From: JAVXCQ01 sp036659415
GTDB taxonomy: Bacteria > Bacillota > Negativicutes > Acidaminococcales > Acidaminococcaceae
NCBI GenBank assembly: GCA_036659415.1
Contig: JAVXCQ010000008.1
Span: 1 to 64,000, forward strand
Length of the DNA: 64,000 bases
Direction of reading: 5' to 3'
Shown here: in pieces, positions 17,160-25,989 of the stretch
Layout: each line of letters begins with the position of its first letter
Position numbering within the stretch: the first letter of the stretch is position 1
Notes under the pieces: model-generated
What the model saw: the letters and a program-made list of their open reading frames with translations, nothing else
Told to the model about the DNA's origin: nothing
The model's database searches: none
Made by a program: the position numbers and the translations under genes

Positions 17160-18151
17160 AAAATCTAGGTAAAATTTTAAGCTTGCAAGTTTTCTTGTTC
17201 TTTAGTATGCTGCCAAGCTTGTGGGCGGCACCCTTAACGGGTATTGTTTGTTATGAACGGCAACCAGAGCAAGCGGAGCTGAATGCGGTGGTCAAGCAGG
17301 CGGTACAAACAGCCGTTGACCGCAGTAGCACCGCTTTGATTTTTGAAGAAGTGGCAGCCGCTGAGGGACAAGCGGTGACGCCGGAACAGCTTAAACGGCA
17401 GTTGACAGGTGGCCGGCACTATGTACTGGGTGTTGGCGCAGATTTTGTGGCACCTTTTTACGCTCTGGCAGGTCAATATCCACAGACTAGCTTTGTGGTT
17501 CTAGATGGTGAAATAGAGGAGCCGCTGAAGGCGAAAAATTTATTGTGCGTGCGCTTTGCTGAAAATGAAGCCGGTTATTTGGCTGGTATTGTGGCGGCGA
17601 CTTATAGTCAGCAGGGGAAGATCGGGTTTATCGGCGGTCAGCGTAAAGCTGCAAGGATGCGGAGCTTTTTCACCGGTTATGAAGCAGGAGCGCAAGCGGT
17701 TAACAGTAAACTGAAAGTGCGGACGAAGTATCTGGGTGCCGATTTTAACACAGAAAAAATGCAAAAGGCCGCTAGTAGTTTATATGGCAACGGCTGTGAG
17801 GTGATTTTTAATGCGACTGGAGCGTCCAGCCTAAGTCTTTTTCAAATAGCGGCGCAGGAACGCAAATACGCTATTGGCTGCAACGTAGATGAAGGGGCGC
17901 TGGCCCCCGCAGAGTTGCGCCCTTGGATTTTAACCAGTGCCCTTAAACGGGTGGAGCGAGTTATTTCCTGGTCGGTACAGGCCTTCGTAGACGGCGAGCT
18001 AGAGGGCGGTAATGTTTGCTGGAATCTTAACAAAGACGGCGTGGGGTATGCGGATAACCAGTGGAACCACGGCTTACTGGCCAAAGCTCAGGCCACCCTT
18101 GATGACGTGGAGGCACAAACTTATTTTGGGGTTTTACAAATTCCTCAATAA
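17156..18151 (+). CDS. BMP-family (PnrA/Med-like) exported substrate-binding protein
   Basis: 331 aa with a signal peptide ending LWAAP and no lipobox cysteine, unlike most BMP proteins, so it is predicted free in the periplasm. The body is a type-1 periplasmic binding fold of the BMP class (VVLDGEIE, RFAENEAGYLAGIVAA, GKIGFIGGQRKAARMRSFFTGYEAGA, NATGASSLSLFQIAAQ, IGCNVDEG). Relatives bind nucleosides for ABC uptake. No permease or ATPase gene is nearby, and the gene is translationally coupled to the ThrE halves. It may serve an importer encoded elsewhere or have a sensing role. Confidence 0.85.
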   Translation: MKNLGKILSLQVFLFFSMLPSLWAAPLTGIVCYERQPEQAELNAVVKQAVQTAVDRSSTALIFEEVAAAEGQAVTPEQLKRQLTGGRHYVLGVGADFVAPFYALAGQYPQTSFVVLDGEIEEPLKAKNLLCVRFAENEAGYLAGIVAATYSQQGKIGFIGGQRKAARMRSFFTGYEAGAQAVNSKLKVRTKYLGADFNTEKMQKAASSLYGNGCEVIFNATGASSLSLFQIAAQERKYAIGCNVDEGALAPAELRPWILTSALKRVERVISWSVQAFVDGELEGGNVCWNLNKDGVGYADNQWNHGLLAKAQATLDDVEAQTYFGVLQIPQ

Positions 18152-18163
18152 TAATCACTCGCA

Positions 18164-18213
18164 AAGCATAAAGAACCCTGCCGGATTTGCGTCCGGCAGG
18201 GTTCTTTATGCTT
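18164..18213. terminator. bidirectional intrinsic terminator
   Basis: Perfect 22-bp arms (18164-18185, 18192-18213), 6-nt loop. It is shared by the BMP gene and the convergent busR-like gene, whose stop codon it overlaps. Confidence 0.92.
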
Positions 18214-18850
18214 ACTTGTGGGTGGTAGCGTAGAGATAGTCTTTTACACTAGTTTCACTGCCATCAGTACCGACCATAATAAAAACATCGCCTTCTTCAA
18301 AGACGGCATAGGGACCGGGGGAGATGATGGTTTCTTCTCGGCGGCGAATGGCGGCGACGGTAACGCCGGTACTTTGCCAAAAATTAATATCAGAAATCAT
18401 TTTACCTAAGAAACGACACTGTTTGGTGATAGCTATTTCATAAGGCAAGATGGGAGCAGCCACGCGAAACTTTTCGATGCGGTTCAAAAGCTGTTCAATA
18501 TGTTCGAGCATTTCTTTTTGTTGTTGTGCCTGCTGTTGAGCTAAAGTCAGAATTTGTTGCTTCAAATCGGTAAAGGTTTCTACGTTTTTAAATCTGCGGA
18601 CTAATTGTTCCGCTTTTTCCGGAGAACAGATGGTAATTCCCCGTCCGGAAGAAATTTCCACGATTTCCAAATCTTTTAGAATAAACATGGCCCGCCTGAT
18701 CGTTTCAGGAGAAACCGAATATTTAGCGGCCAAAGTAGAACGACCGGAAATTCTGTCGCCGGTTTTGTACTGACCTTCCAAAATTCGTTCGGCCATATCA
18801 AAGGCAATTTTTTGGTAGACAGGACCTGCGGCTCTGTGTCTGTTGGCCAT
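18212..18850 (-). CDS. busR: BusR-like c-di-AMP-responsive repressor (GntR HTH + RCK_C)
   Basis: 212 aa with an unusual domain pair: a GntR-type winged helix at residues 8-75 (GDRISGRSTLAAKYSVSPETIRRAMFILKD), a glutamine-rich coiled coil at 95-125, and a TrkA-C/RCK_C module at 130-205. BusR proteins with this architecture bind cyclic di-AMP through RCK_C and repress the glycine-betaine importer busA in lactococci and streptococci. Here the gene is divergent from exactly such an importer. The architecture is seen, the ligand is inferred from the family. AAAGGAG precedes the ATG. Confidence 0.85.
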   Translation of the reverse strand: MANRHRAAGPVYQKIAFDMAERILEGQYKTGDRISGRSTLAAKYSVSPETIRRAMFILKDLEIVEISSGRGITICSPEKAEQLVRRFKNVETFTDLKQQILTLAQQQAQQQKEMLEHIEQLLNRIEKFRVAAPILPYEIAITKQCRFLGKMISDINFWQSTGVTVAAIRRREETIISPGPYAVFEEGDVFIMVGTDGSETSVKDYLYATTHK

Positions 18851-18946
18851 TGTGCAAGCTCCTTTCTTGGTAGCTGTAGTTCTTAAACCACCCTCACTAT
18901 ACCATAGGGGGTAGGGGTTGTAAATATTCTTTAAGGCGAATTTAAT

Positions 18947-18975
18947 TTGACACCAATAATGAAAAGGTATAAAAT
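18947..18975 (+). promoter_or_regulatory. promoter of the betaine importer operon
   Basis: TTGACA at 18947-18952, 17-bp spacer, TAAAAT at 18970-18975. The divergent region 18851-19031 is AT-rich and must hold the BusR-like operator, though I could not define a clear palindrome. Confidence 0.7.
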
Positions 18976-19031
18976 AAAGCTACAAACAACTTAATAGAAA
19001 GATAAGGTTGTCTGTGGAAGGAGCGTGTAAG

Positions 19032-20060
19032 ATGAGTTCGAAAACAACTAAAAACCGCTGGGCTTTGTTGGGGTGTATTTGTTTAGCCGGTGCTTTAATG
19101 TTGGGCTGTGGCGGTACTGCTACCAAAGCCACCAGTAAGACCATTGTTTTGTCCGATGCCGGTTGGGACAGTGTCAAGTTTCATAATGCTGTTGTGAACT
19201 ATATTTGTACTAAAGGCTATGCGACTCAAACCACAACGCTGACTGGTTCTACGCCTATTACTCATGCGGCACTTTTGCGGGGTGACGCCGATGTTAATCT
19301 GGAAACGTGGAGTGATAATATTCCCACTTATCAAGAAGATGTTAAAACCGGTAAAATTGTTGAATTAGGTATTAATTTTGATGATAATAAACAAGGATTT
19401 TATGTGCCTCGTTATGTCCTTGAGGGTGATGCAGCTCGTGGTATTGCGCCCATGGCACCGGAGCTCAAGACCGTCAGTGATTTAAAAGACTATAGCGATT
19501 TATTTGTAGATGAGGAACAGCCAGGTAAAGGTCGTATTTATGGGGCTATTCCCGGCTGGGCCATTGATGAGATTATGTACAAAAAGTTTTTATATTATGC
19601 TTTGAATGCCAACTACAATTATTTTCGTCCCGGTTCTGATTCTACGCTAAACGCTGCTTTCGTGGCGGCTTACGCCAAAGGAGAACCCATCGTGGGCTAC
19701 AACTGGGAACCAACTTGGCTCAGTGGCAAACTGGATTTGGTACTCTTAGAAGATGCTCCTTTTCAGGAAGAAGCCTATCTGCAAGGTAAGACTGCTATGC
19801 GGGGAGTGCCGGTAACGATTGCTGCAAATCCTAGCTTTTTGCAAAAACAACCTCAGATTGCGGCTTTCTTAAAAAAATATCATACTTCCAGTGCCCTCAC
19901 GGCAGAAGCTTTGGCCTATATTAATGACCACAAAGCCAGCTATGACGATGCGGCACAACACTTTTTGCGTCAGCACCCGGAACTACTGAAGCTGTGGTTA
20001 CCAGCAGAGCAATTACAACTGGTGGAGCAAGCTTTGGCGGAAAATAAGGGGGGGATGTAA
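19032..20060 (+). CDS. glycine betaine/choline-type ABC substrate-binding lipoprotein
   Basis: 342 aa from the ATG at 19032 (AAGGAG upstream). Signal peptide with lipobox LMLGC. The mature domain is an OpuAC/ProX-like type-2 binding fold (VLSDAGWDSVKFHNAVVNYI, GDADVNLETWSDNIP, PGWAIDEIMYKKFL, VGYNWEPTWL), where aromatic residues cage quaternary amines. Permease and ATPase follow directly, giving a complete osmoprotectant importer. Divergence from the BusR-like repressor suggests induction when cyclic di-AMP falls, that is, under osmotic upshift. Confidence 0.9.
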   Translation: MSSKTTKNRWALLGCICLAGALMLGCGGTATKATSKTIVLSDAGWDSVKFHNAVVNYICTKGYATQTTTLTGSTPITHAALLRGDADVNLETWSDNIPTYQEDVKTGKIVELGINFDDNKQGFYVPRYVLEGDAARGIAPMAPELKTVSDLKDYSDLFVDEEQPGKGRIYGAIPGWAIDEIMYKKFLYYALNANYNYFRPGSDSTLNAAFVAAYAKGEPIVGYNWEPTWLSGKLDLVLLEDAPFQEEAYLQGKTAMRGVPVTIAANPSFLQKQPQIAAFLKKYHTSSALTAEALAYINDHKASYDDAAQHFLRQHPELLKLWLPAEQLQLVEQALAENKGGM

Positions 20061-20921
20061 GTGCCAGCTTGGTTACTGACATTTCCCGAACTGACTACTA
20101 TTGATTTTGCCAGCTATATCGACCATGGTGTTCATTATTTAAACCTGCATTATGCAGCCTTTTTTGATTTAATTAAAACCATTTTACTAGGCTTTATTAC
20201 TACTATTCACCAAGTTTTAAACCTGTTGCCCTGGTGGCTACTGATCCTTTTGGTAGTTTTTGCCGGCAAGCGGTTCGTGGGTAGTTATCGTAATGGCTTG
20301 TTATATGGGTTACTCCTGTTTTGCATTGGCATTTTTGGTTATTGGTCGCTGATGAATGAAACCTTGGCTATTGTGATAGCCGCTGTTTTGATTTCTTTAA
20401 TCATAGGGTTACCCGTGGGTATTTTACTCTCCACCGGGTCAGATAAATATTTCAGACCGGTGTTAGATGCTATGCAAACTATGCCTACCTTTGTCTATAT
20501 GATTCCGGCAGTGATGCTGTTAGGACCGGGCAAAGTACCGGCAGTACTGGCAACGGTAGTGTATGCAGTGGTGCCCGTCATTCGCTTGACCGGACACGGT
20601 ATTAGGCAAGTGGATCACGAAGTAATTGAAGCGGCTAGAGCCTTTGGCTCCTCTCGTTGGCAGATTTTATGGAAAGTACAAATCCCCCAAGCTTTACCGA
20701 CGATTATGACTGGCGTTAATCAAACCATGATGATGGCAGTGGCCATGGTGGTTACTTGTTCCATGATTGGTGCCAATGGTCTTGGCATGGAAGTCTTGAT
20801 TGCGATTAATCGCACCGAGTCTGGACGCGGTTTAATTGCAGGAATTTCCATTGTTATCATAGCGATTATTATTGACCGCTTAACGCAAGGTCTATCGGAC
20901 CGAGGAGGAGACCATGCCTGA
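20061..20921 (+). CDS. glycine betaine ABC transporter permease
   Basis: 286-aa ProW/OpuAB-type permease with GTG start directly after the upstream stop and GGGGGG as ribosome site. Around six TM segments; ABC coupling loop EAARAFGSSRWQILWKVQIPQALPTIMTGVNQ; upstream motif MQTMPTFVYMIPAVMLLGPGKVPA. Overlaps the ATPase gene by 8 nt. Confidence 0.93.
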   Translation: MPAWLLTFPELTTIDFASYIDHGVHYLNLHYAAFFDLIKTILLGFITTIHQVLNLLPWWLLILLVVFAGKRFVGSYRNGLLYGLLLFCIGIFGYWSLMNETLAIVIAAVLISLIIGLPVGILLSTGSDKYFRPVLDAMQTMPTFVYMIPAVMLLGPGKVPAVLATVVYAVVPVIRLTGHGIRQVDHEVIEAARAFGSSRWQILWKVQIPQALPTIMTGVNQTMMMAVAMVVTCSMIGANGLGMEVLIAINRTESGRGLIAGISIVIIAIIIDRLTQGLSDRGGDHA

Positions 20922-22110
20922 AACTATTCTTAAAGTGGAAAATTTATATAAACTTTTCCCAACCAAGGAAAATAATCCTAAGAATTTAGAAGCTATTGCC
21001 CTTTTGCAACAGGGTGTCAGTAAGGAGGAAGTCCAGGATAAATTAGGCCTAATGGCGGCGGTGACCGATGTTTCTTTTTCTGTGGAGCGGGGACAGATTT
21101 TTACGCTCATCGGACTTTCCGGTTCCGGCAAATCTACGATTATTCGTTGCCTCAATATGTTACAACCACCGACAGCCGGCCATATTTATTTTTATGGGCA
21201 GGATGTGACGAGCTTTAGCGAACAAGAACTGCTTAATTTTCGGCGCACCAAGGTGGCCATGGTTTTTCAAAACTTTGGACTCATGAGTCATCGTAATGTG
21301 CTGGAAAATGTGTGCTATGGCTTAGAAGTCCGCGGTATGCCCTTAGCTCAGCGGGAAGCCAAAGGGCTGGAAATGCTAGAACTGGTGGGTTTGTCCGGAA
21401 GTGCTGCTCAAGCTGTCAAGAGTCTGTCGGGGGGCATGAAGCAACGGGTGGGTATTGCCCGTGCCTTGGCCAATGACCCGGATATTCTTTTGATGGACGA
21501 AGCTTTTTCGGCTCTAGACCCGTTGGTGCGTAATGATTTACAATTTGAATTATTGCGTATTCAGGAAAAAATGGGTAAGACGATTATTTTCATTACTCAC
21601 GATATTAACGAAGCTTTTAAATTAGGCAGTAAGGTGGGTATTTTGCGTGATGGTCGCATGGTGCAGGTGGCTGCTCCGGAAGAGATGTTAGCCCACCCCG
21701 CCGATAGCTATGTCAAAAACTTTATTAATTGCGTGGATTCTAGTCGCGTGATTTGTGTGCGCAATATTGTGTCCACACCTAGCTGTTTGGTCAAAGAAAA
21801 TGACGGTGCACATACAGCACTAAAGAGTATGCGCATTAATGGAGTTTCCAGTGCTTATGTGGTGGACGAACATATGCGTTTTGTCGGCATTGTGACCTTG
21901 GATCAGGCACTGGCAGTTCGAGATGGCAGGCTTAGTTTTGCCGAGGCTCTTGTGAGAGATACTCCGGTTATTACCAATCAAGATACCTTGGTGGCAGACA
22001 TTGTTCCCCTCGCTGCCACCACCCCCTTTCCCTTAGCCGTAGTGGATGACAAATTGATTTTGCAGGGGATTGTCACTAAGGCAGCCGTGTTATCTTCGAT
22101 TTGTAGTTAA
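20914..22110 (+). CDS. glycine betaine ABC transporter ATPase with CBS domains
   Basis: 398-aa ProV/OpuAA-type ATPase. The long N-terminal extension (residues 1-50), Walker A GLSGSGKST, Q-loop FQNFGLM, signature LSGGMKQR, Walker B ILLMDEAFSALDP and H-loop THD are all visible. Tandem CBS modules occupy residues 275-395, the regulatory domain that senses ionic strength or cyclic di-AMP in relatives. Together with the RCK_C repressor this gives two potential layers of cyclic-di-AMP control, on transcription and on transport. Confidence 0.94.
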   Translation: MPETILKVENLYKLFPTKENNPKNLEAIALLQQGVSKEEVQDKLGLMAAVTDVSFSVERGQIFTLIGLSGSGKSTIIRCLNMLQPPTAGHIYFYGQDVTSFSEQELLNFRRTKVAMVFQNFGLMSHRNVLENVCYGLEVRGMPLAQREAKGLEMLELVGLSGSAAQAVKSLSGGMKQRVGIARALANDPDILLMDEAFSALDPLVRNDLQFELLRIQEKMGKTIIFITHDINEAFKLGSKVGILRDGRMVQVAAPEEMLAHPADSYVKNFINCVDSSRVICVRNIVSTPSCLVKENDGAHTALKSMRINGVSSAYVVDEHMRFVGIVTLDQALAVRDGRLSFAEALVRDTPVITNQDTLVADIVPLAATTPFPLAVVDDKLILQGIVTKAAVLSSICS

Positions 22111-22117
22111 AAATTTA

Positions 22118-22157
22118 AAAACCGCCGCCGGTTCTTATGAGAACCGGCGGCGGTTTT
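22118..22157. terminator. bidirectional terminator after the betaine operon
   Basis: Perfect 18-bp GC-rich arms (AAAACCGCCGCCGGTTCT and complement) with a TATG loop. It lies between convergent genes. Confidence 0.92.
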
Positions 22158-22176
22158 GTCTGTAAAAGGAACTAGT

Positions 22177-22794
22177 TTACGGTAAGAGGGTAATGGCTTG
22201 CTTCGGGCAAACTGCAACGCACCGACCGCAACGCATACAATCGGCATCACAAAAGCCCTGTGGGTCGCCTTTAGCGGTAAACGGGGCAAGTCCCAGTGGA
22301 CAAGTGCGAGCACAAAGTTGACAACTAACGCAGGCATTACTGACTTGTAGCGTAGGTTTGGCCGGCGCTAGCAGTTTGCCTACCGTGCCCATGGGACAAA
22401 TCGTACACCAGGCCCGGGCAGGTGCTACGGCCAGGAGCACAATGCCGACGACCGTAGAAACCCACATGAGATTATTGATGCCAGCACCTAAAGCTGACCA
22501 ATCGCCCCAGTTACCACGCAAAATTTCAATGAAACGGCTGAACATGAGAAGCATAATAGCGTAGCGTAGGTAAGGCGCTTTGAGCCAAGCCGGCAATTTG
22601 GCCTGCCCCCAGGGGCGGAACAGGTCTTGAAAGCTGCCACGAGGGCAGGCTTGCGAGCACCATTTGCGTCCGGAAAAGGGAGCGAGGACGACGATGGGTA
22701 AAAGGAACAAAAAAGCAGCGGCTAGGCCCCACAAAGGTTCAAACAAGCCGAGTACCAAAACAGCTAGGTAGAGAAGAAAAAGATACTTAAACAT
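22177..22794 (-). CDS. membrane-bound 4Fe-4S ferredoxin-type protein (NapH/CcoG-like)
   Basis: 205 aa. Two or three N-terminal TM helices carry cytoplasmic cysteine motifs CSQACPRG and CTICPMG, as in NapH/NosR-type electron carriers. The C-terminus holds two classical 4Fe-4S ferredoxin motifs (CVSCQLCARTCP and CMRCGRCVAVCP). Such proteins pass electrons between quinones and soluble partners. No redox enzyme is linked, so the partner is unknown. The gene is monocistronic between a shared terminator and an unrelated transporter operon. Confidence 0.87.
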   Translation of the reverse strand: MFKYLFLLYLAVLVLGLFEPLWGLAAAFLFLLPIVVLAPFSGRKWCSQACPRGSFQDLFRPWGQAKLPAWLKAPYLRYAIMLLMFSRFIEILRGNWGDWSALGAGINNLMWVSTVVGIVLLAVAPARAWCTICPMGTVGKLLAPAKPTLQVSNACVSCQLCARTCPLGLAPFTAKGDPQGFCDADCMRCGRCVAVCPKQAITLLP

Positions 22795-22868
22795 TGCTCA
22801 ACTCCTAATCCCCCAGGGAGGGGGTGTAATATTCTTTTAGTATAGCATGACTGTTGGCAAAGAGCAAT

Positions 22869-22905
22869 AAACAAGCGAGTTGCTTTTAAGCAACTCGCTT
22901 GTTTT
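22869..22905 (-). terminator. intrinsic terminator of the chromate transporter pair
   Basis: AAACAAGCGAGTTGCTT and its complement form a near-perfect palindrome overlapping the end of the downstream chr gene. Confidence 0.85.
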
Positions 22906-23461
22906 AATAAAGAAGCAGTCTGCAACTACCGGCTAGTAGCATGAGCGGTATGGGCGGTATTTTTTGGTAGTGCTGCAGATAAAATAGCACCAAGATTAAA
23001 ACCGCACCGTAGGGATCAAAAAGCTGTTGTTTACAGGCAGGGAAACAGGTTAGTTGAAAAAAGATTAAAACCGCCGATAGCATAAAACCAATGACGGCAG
23101 GACGAATGCCGCAAAGTATCCATTGTACAGCCGGTGCGTTTTTGAATTTGTGGAGGGAGCCGGCTAGGCAAAGGACTAAAAGTAAAGACGGTAGCGCTAC
23201 GCCGAGGGTAGCTATCAGTGAGCCTAAAAGCATGGTGCCGGGAGTGGTAGCACAAACTTTAGCCCCGACATAAGTGGCCGTATTGACGGCGATGGGTCCT
23301 GGCGTCATTTGTGAAATAGTAATGATTTGAGCATATTCTGCGGCTGTTAACCAGCCTCGACTGGTAACTTCCTGACCGATGACAGCAATCATGGCAAGGC
23401 CACCGCCAAAAGAAAACAGACCAATTTTGAAAAAAACTACGAACAATTCCCAATAAATCAT
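22904..23461 (-). CDS. chromate transporter, short subunit B
   Basis: 185-aa half-size ChrA protein: FKIGLFSFGGGLAMIAVI followed by ISQMTPGPIAVNTATYVG, the conserved CHR domain. Short CHR proteins work as hetero-pairs. Its ATG overlaps the stop of the upstream half-gene (ATGA, 23458-23461). The family exports chromate or other oxyanions; a natural substrate in an anaerobe is uncertain. Confidence 0.9.
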   Translation of the reverse strand: MIYWELFVVFFKIGLFSFGGGLAMIAVIGQEVTSRGWLTAAEYAQIITISQMTPGPIAVNTATYVGAKVCATTPGTMLLGSLIATLGVALPSLLLVLCLAGSLHKFKNAPAVQWILCGIRPAVIGFMLSAVLIFFQLTCFPACKQQLFDPYGAVLILVLFYLQHYQKIPPIPLMLLAGSCRLLLY

Positions 23462-24018
23462 TGCTGCCCTCCCTCCTTAGTTGCCGTGCGGTGCCACAGG
23501 TAGCCGGCCAGTGCTGCCAGGAGCACAATGGTGGCTACGTCCCATGACCACGCCAAAATGGCAAGGAAACTAGCCGTAGCTACGACCCAGCCAAAACGGT
23601 CAGTGATGGAAGTTTTGAGGAGCTTTAAGGTAGCCCCGAAGATGAGAACGGTAATGGCGGCATTAACCCCAGCAAAAAACTTTTGCAGGTAGGGGTTATG
23701 GGTAATAGCACCGGTGAAAAAAAGTACTAGGGCAAAAATAATGAGAAAAGAGGGTAAAATAACACCCAGGGTAGCAACGAGCGCACCGGTAATACCGGCT
23801 AAGCGATACCCGATGAAAGTAGCGGCATTAATAGCAATGACGCCGGGTAGGGATTGGGAGAGCGCTAAAACGTCAGTAATATCTTCGGCGTCAAGCCAGT
23901 GCTGTTTTTCTACACATTCATGTTGAATGAGGGGAATCATGGCAAGCCCTCCCCCAATGGTAAACAGACCAAGTTTAAAAAAAATGCAAAAAACATGTAA
24001 AAGTTTAATGTTTGGCAT
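23458..24018 (-). CDS. chromate transporter, short subunit A
   Basis: 186-aa half-size ChrA protein from the ATG at 24018 (GAAGGG 5 nt upstream; upstream in-frame codons lack a ribosome site). CHR domain motifs FKLGLFTIGGGLAMIPLI and LSQSLPGVIAINAATFIG. It pairs with the downstream half. The two halves differ enough to suggest an old duplication with opposite membrane orientation. Confidence 0.88.
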   Translation of the reverse strand: MPNIKLLHVFCIFFKLGLFTIGGGLAMIPLIQHECVEKQHWLDAEDITDVLALSQSLPGVIAINAATFIGYRLAGITGALVATLGVILPSFLIIFALVLFFTGAITHNPYLQKFFAGVNAAITVLIFGATLKLLKTSITDRFGWVVATASFLAILAWSWDVATIVLLAALAGYLWHRTATKEGGQQ

Positions 24019-24154
24019 AATACCCTTCTTTTCTTTAACGAAGATAACCTCATTATCTAACAATCGGGTGGTTTTGACAAGAATAAAAAACCATTAGTTT
24101 AACGAACGAATAATAGAAATAATAAAAAAATATTCGCTTTTTTTACGAAAATAG

Positions 24155-24184
24155 TTGAAATTGACGATTATGCTAAGGTATAAT
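24155..24184 (+). promoter_or_regulatory. promoter of purC
   Basis: TTGAAA at 24155-24160, 18-bp spacer, TATAAT at 24179-24184. No purine riboswitch or PurR box was recognised in the 60-nt leader. Confidence 0.65.
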
Positions 24185-24246
24185 AAACAAGTAATTGAAA
24201 ATCTCTGCGACCATTGGTGAGTGGGGACAAAATGGAGGGTGTATTC

Positions 24247-24933
24247 ATGGAATTAGTGTATACAGGTAAAACTAAAAATGTTTTTAAATTGGCGGACGGT
24301 AATTATCTTTTGAAATTTAAAGACGATGTCACGGGTACTGACGGCGTTTTTGACCCAGGCTCTAACACTATTGGTTTGACTTTAGAGGGTGCAGGTCGTG
24401 CCGGCTTAAAGTTAACTAAACATTTCTTTGAAATTTTAAAAGCTAAAGGCATTCCTACTCATTATATTGACGCTAATATTGAAGAACAAACCATGACCGT
24501 GCAACCAGCTACTGTTTTTGGCAAAGGTTTGGAGGTAATTTGTCGTTTTCGTGCTGTAGGTAGTTTCTATCGTCGTTATGGCGATTATTGCACCGAAGGA
24601 CAAGAACTCCCTGCTTTTGTGGAAGTTACGTTAAAAGACGATGAACGCGAAGATCCACCTATTACGAAAGATGCTTTGGCAGCTGTGGGCTTACTCACAC
24701 TGGAAGAATACGAAGTGCTGAAAGCTAATACACAAAAAATTGCACAAGTGGTAAAAGCTGAACTCAAAGAGCACGACATCGACCTATATGATATTAAATT
24801 TGAATTTGGTCGGGTTGGCAAAGAACAAGCCATTGTTTTAATTGATGAGATTTCCGGCGGCAATATGCGTGCTTACAAACATGGTGAATATATTTTACCT
24901 TTGGATTTAGAAAAAATGGTTTTAGCTGATTAA
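24247..24933 (+). CDS. purC: phosphoribosylaminoimidazole-succinocarboxamide synthase
   Basis: SAICAR synthetase, 228 aa, ligates aspartate to CAIR in de novo purine synthesis. Motifs: YTGKTKNVFKL at the N-terminus, FKDDVTGTDG, ICRFRAVGSFYRRYG and LIDEISGGNMRAY. The ATG at 24247 is preceded by GGAGGG; upstream in-frame codons lack homology. It is monocistronic with its own promoter and terminator, separated from other pur genes. Confidence 0.96.
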   Translation: MELVYTGKTKNVFKLADGNYLLKFKDDVTGTDGVFDPGSNTIGLTLEGAGRAGLKLTKHFFEILKAKGIPTHYIDANIEEQTMTVQPATVFGKGLEVICRFRAVGSFYRRYGDYCTEGQELPAFVEVTLKDDEREDPPITKDALAAVGLLTLEEYEVLKANTQKIAQVVKAELKEHDIDLYDIKFEFGRVGKEQAIVLIDEISGGNMRAYKHGEYILPLDLEKMVLAD

Positions 24934-24947
24934 ACAATGTTAGTGTA

Positions 24948-24988
24948 AAAAAAGACAGGCGAAGTTAATTCATTCGTCTGTCTTTTTT
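24948..24988 (+). terminator. intrinsic terminator of purC
   Basis: AAAAAAGACAGGCGAA pairs with TTCGTCTGTCTTTTTT (one G-U pair), loop of 9 nt. Confidence 0.9.
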
Positions 24989-25019
24989 GCACCGTCAGTA
25001 AGTTAGGGGAGGGAAGAGT

Positions 25020-25877
25020 ATGAGTTTAAAACCAATGAACGAATTATTACCAGTGATTAGTAACGGTGGTACGGGGCGCACTAAACAAAGCCTACTCAGC
25101 ACCGTGGGTTTAACCTTTTTAGCTGGGGCATACATTGCTTTGGGTGGATTTTTGGCTGTGCGCTTGGGTTCAGCGTTGCCAGTAGCTATTTGGGGTTCGG
25201 CAGCTAAATTTATTTTTGCGGCGGTCTTTCCTTTGGGGCTGATGTTAGTGCTATTGTGCGGTGCTGATTTATTTACCGGTAATTGTATGTCTTTGGCAGC
25301 GGCCTGGTATAAAAAAGCTATTTCTTCTCGGCAAGTAGTCGCTAGCGGTGTGTATTCCTGGTTGGGCAATTTTGTGGGAGCGGCCTTTGTTGCCTATTTT
25401 ATGGCTTATGCCAGTGGCATAATTTTTGAAAGCGTGCAGCAAAATGGACAGGCGGTTATGCCCTGGGCTAGCGCCATTGTAGGGCTTGCCAATGGTAAAT
25501 GTGCTCTTAGTTTTGGAGAAGCTTTTTGGCGTGCGGTGGGCTGTAACTGGATGGTGTGTATTGCCATTTATGCAGCAGCGGCGGCAGAAGATGTAGGCGG
25601 CAAGATTATGGCACTGTGGTTTCCTACCATGGCGTTTGTAGCTATGGGCATGGAGCATTGTATTGCTAATATGTTTTTTGTACCGCTGGGAATTTGGACC
25701 GGCAGTGACCCACGTTATTTGGAGTTAGTTAATGCCGGTTTGGCCTTGCCGCTAAAAGCCACCTGGAGTAGTTTTTTTGTCGGCAACCTTTTACCCGTGA
25801 CGCTGGGTAATATTGTAGGTGGGGCAGTTTTAGTGGCTGGCATCTATACAATTGTACATAAAAAACAAACAAAATAA
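25020..25877 (+). CDS. formate/nitrite transporter family channel (FocA-like)
   Basis: 285-aa pentameric-channel family protein with six TM segments. Markers: LFTGNCMSL in the first repeat and GMEHCIANMFFVPLGI in the second, the histidine-containing segment shared by FocA and NirC. An anaerobe with pyruvate-dissimilating metabolism would use it for formate. Preceded by the purC terminator. The FocA-versus-NirC choice rests on general resemblance and metabolic context. Confidence 0.9.
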   Translation: MSLKPMNELLPVISNGGTGRTKQSLLSTVGLTFLAGAYIALGGFLAVRLGSALPVAIWGSAAKFIFAAVFPLGLMLVLLCGADLFTGNCMSLAAAWYKKAISSRQVVASGVYSWLGNFVGAAFVAYFMAYASGIIFESVQQNGQAVMPWASAIVGLANGKCALSFGEAFWRAVGCNWMVCIAIYAAAAAEDVGGKIMALWFPTMAFVAMGMEHCIANMFFVPLGIWTGSDPRYLELVNAGLALPLKATWSSFFVGNLLPVTLGNIVGGAVLVAGIYTIVHKKQTK

Positions 25878-25896
25878 ATTTTCTTGCGATGAATAC

Positions 25897-25925
25897 TTGA
25901 CGTTTTTTTCTTTGTGCGTGATAAT
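25897..25925 (+). promoter_or_regulatory. promoter of the barnase-like operon
   Basis: TTGACG at 25897-25902, 17-bp spacer, GATAAT at 25920-25925, initiating about 55 nt upstream of the first gene. Confidence 0.6.
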
Positions 25926-25989
25926 GAAAACAAATCAGTACTATTAATGACGATTAGTGGTGCTTCATGACACAAAGGAGAGGTTAACC

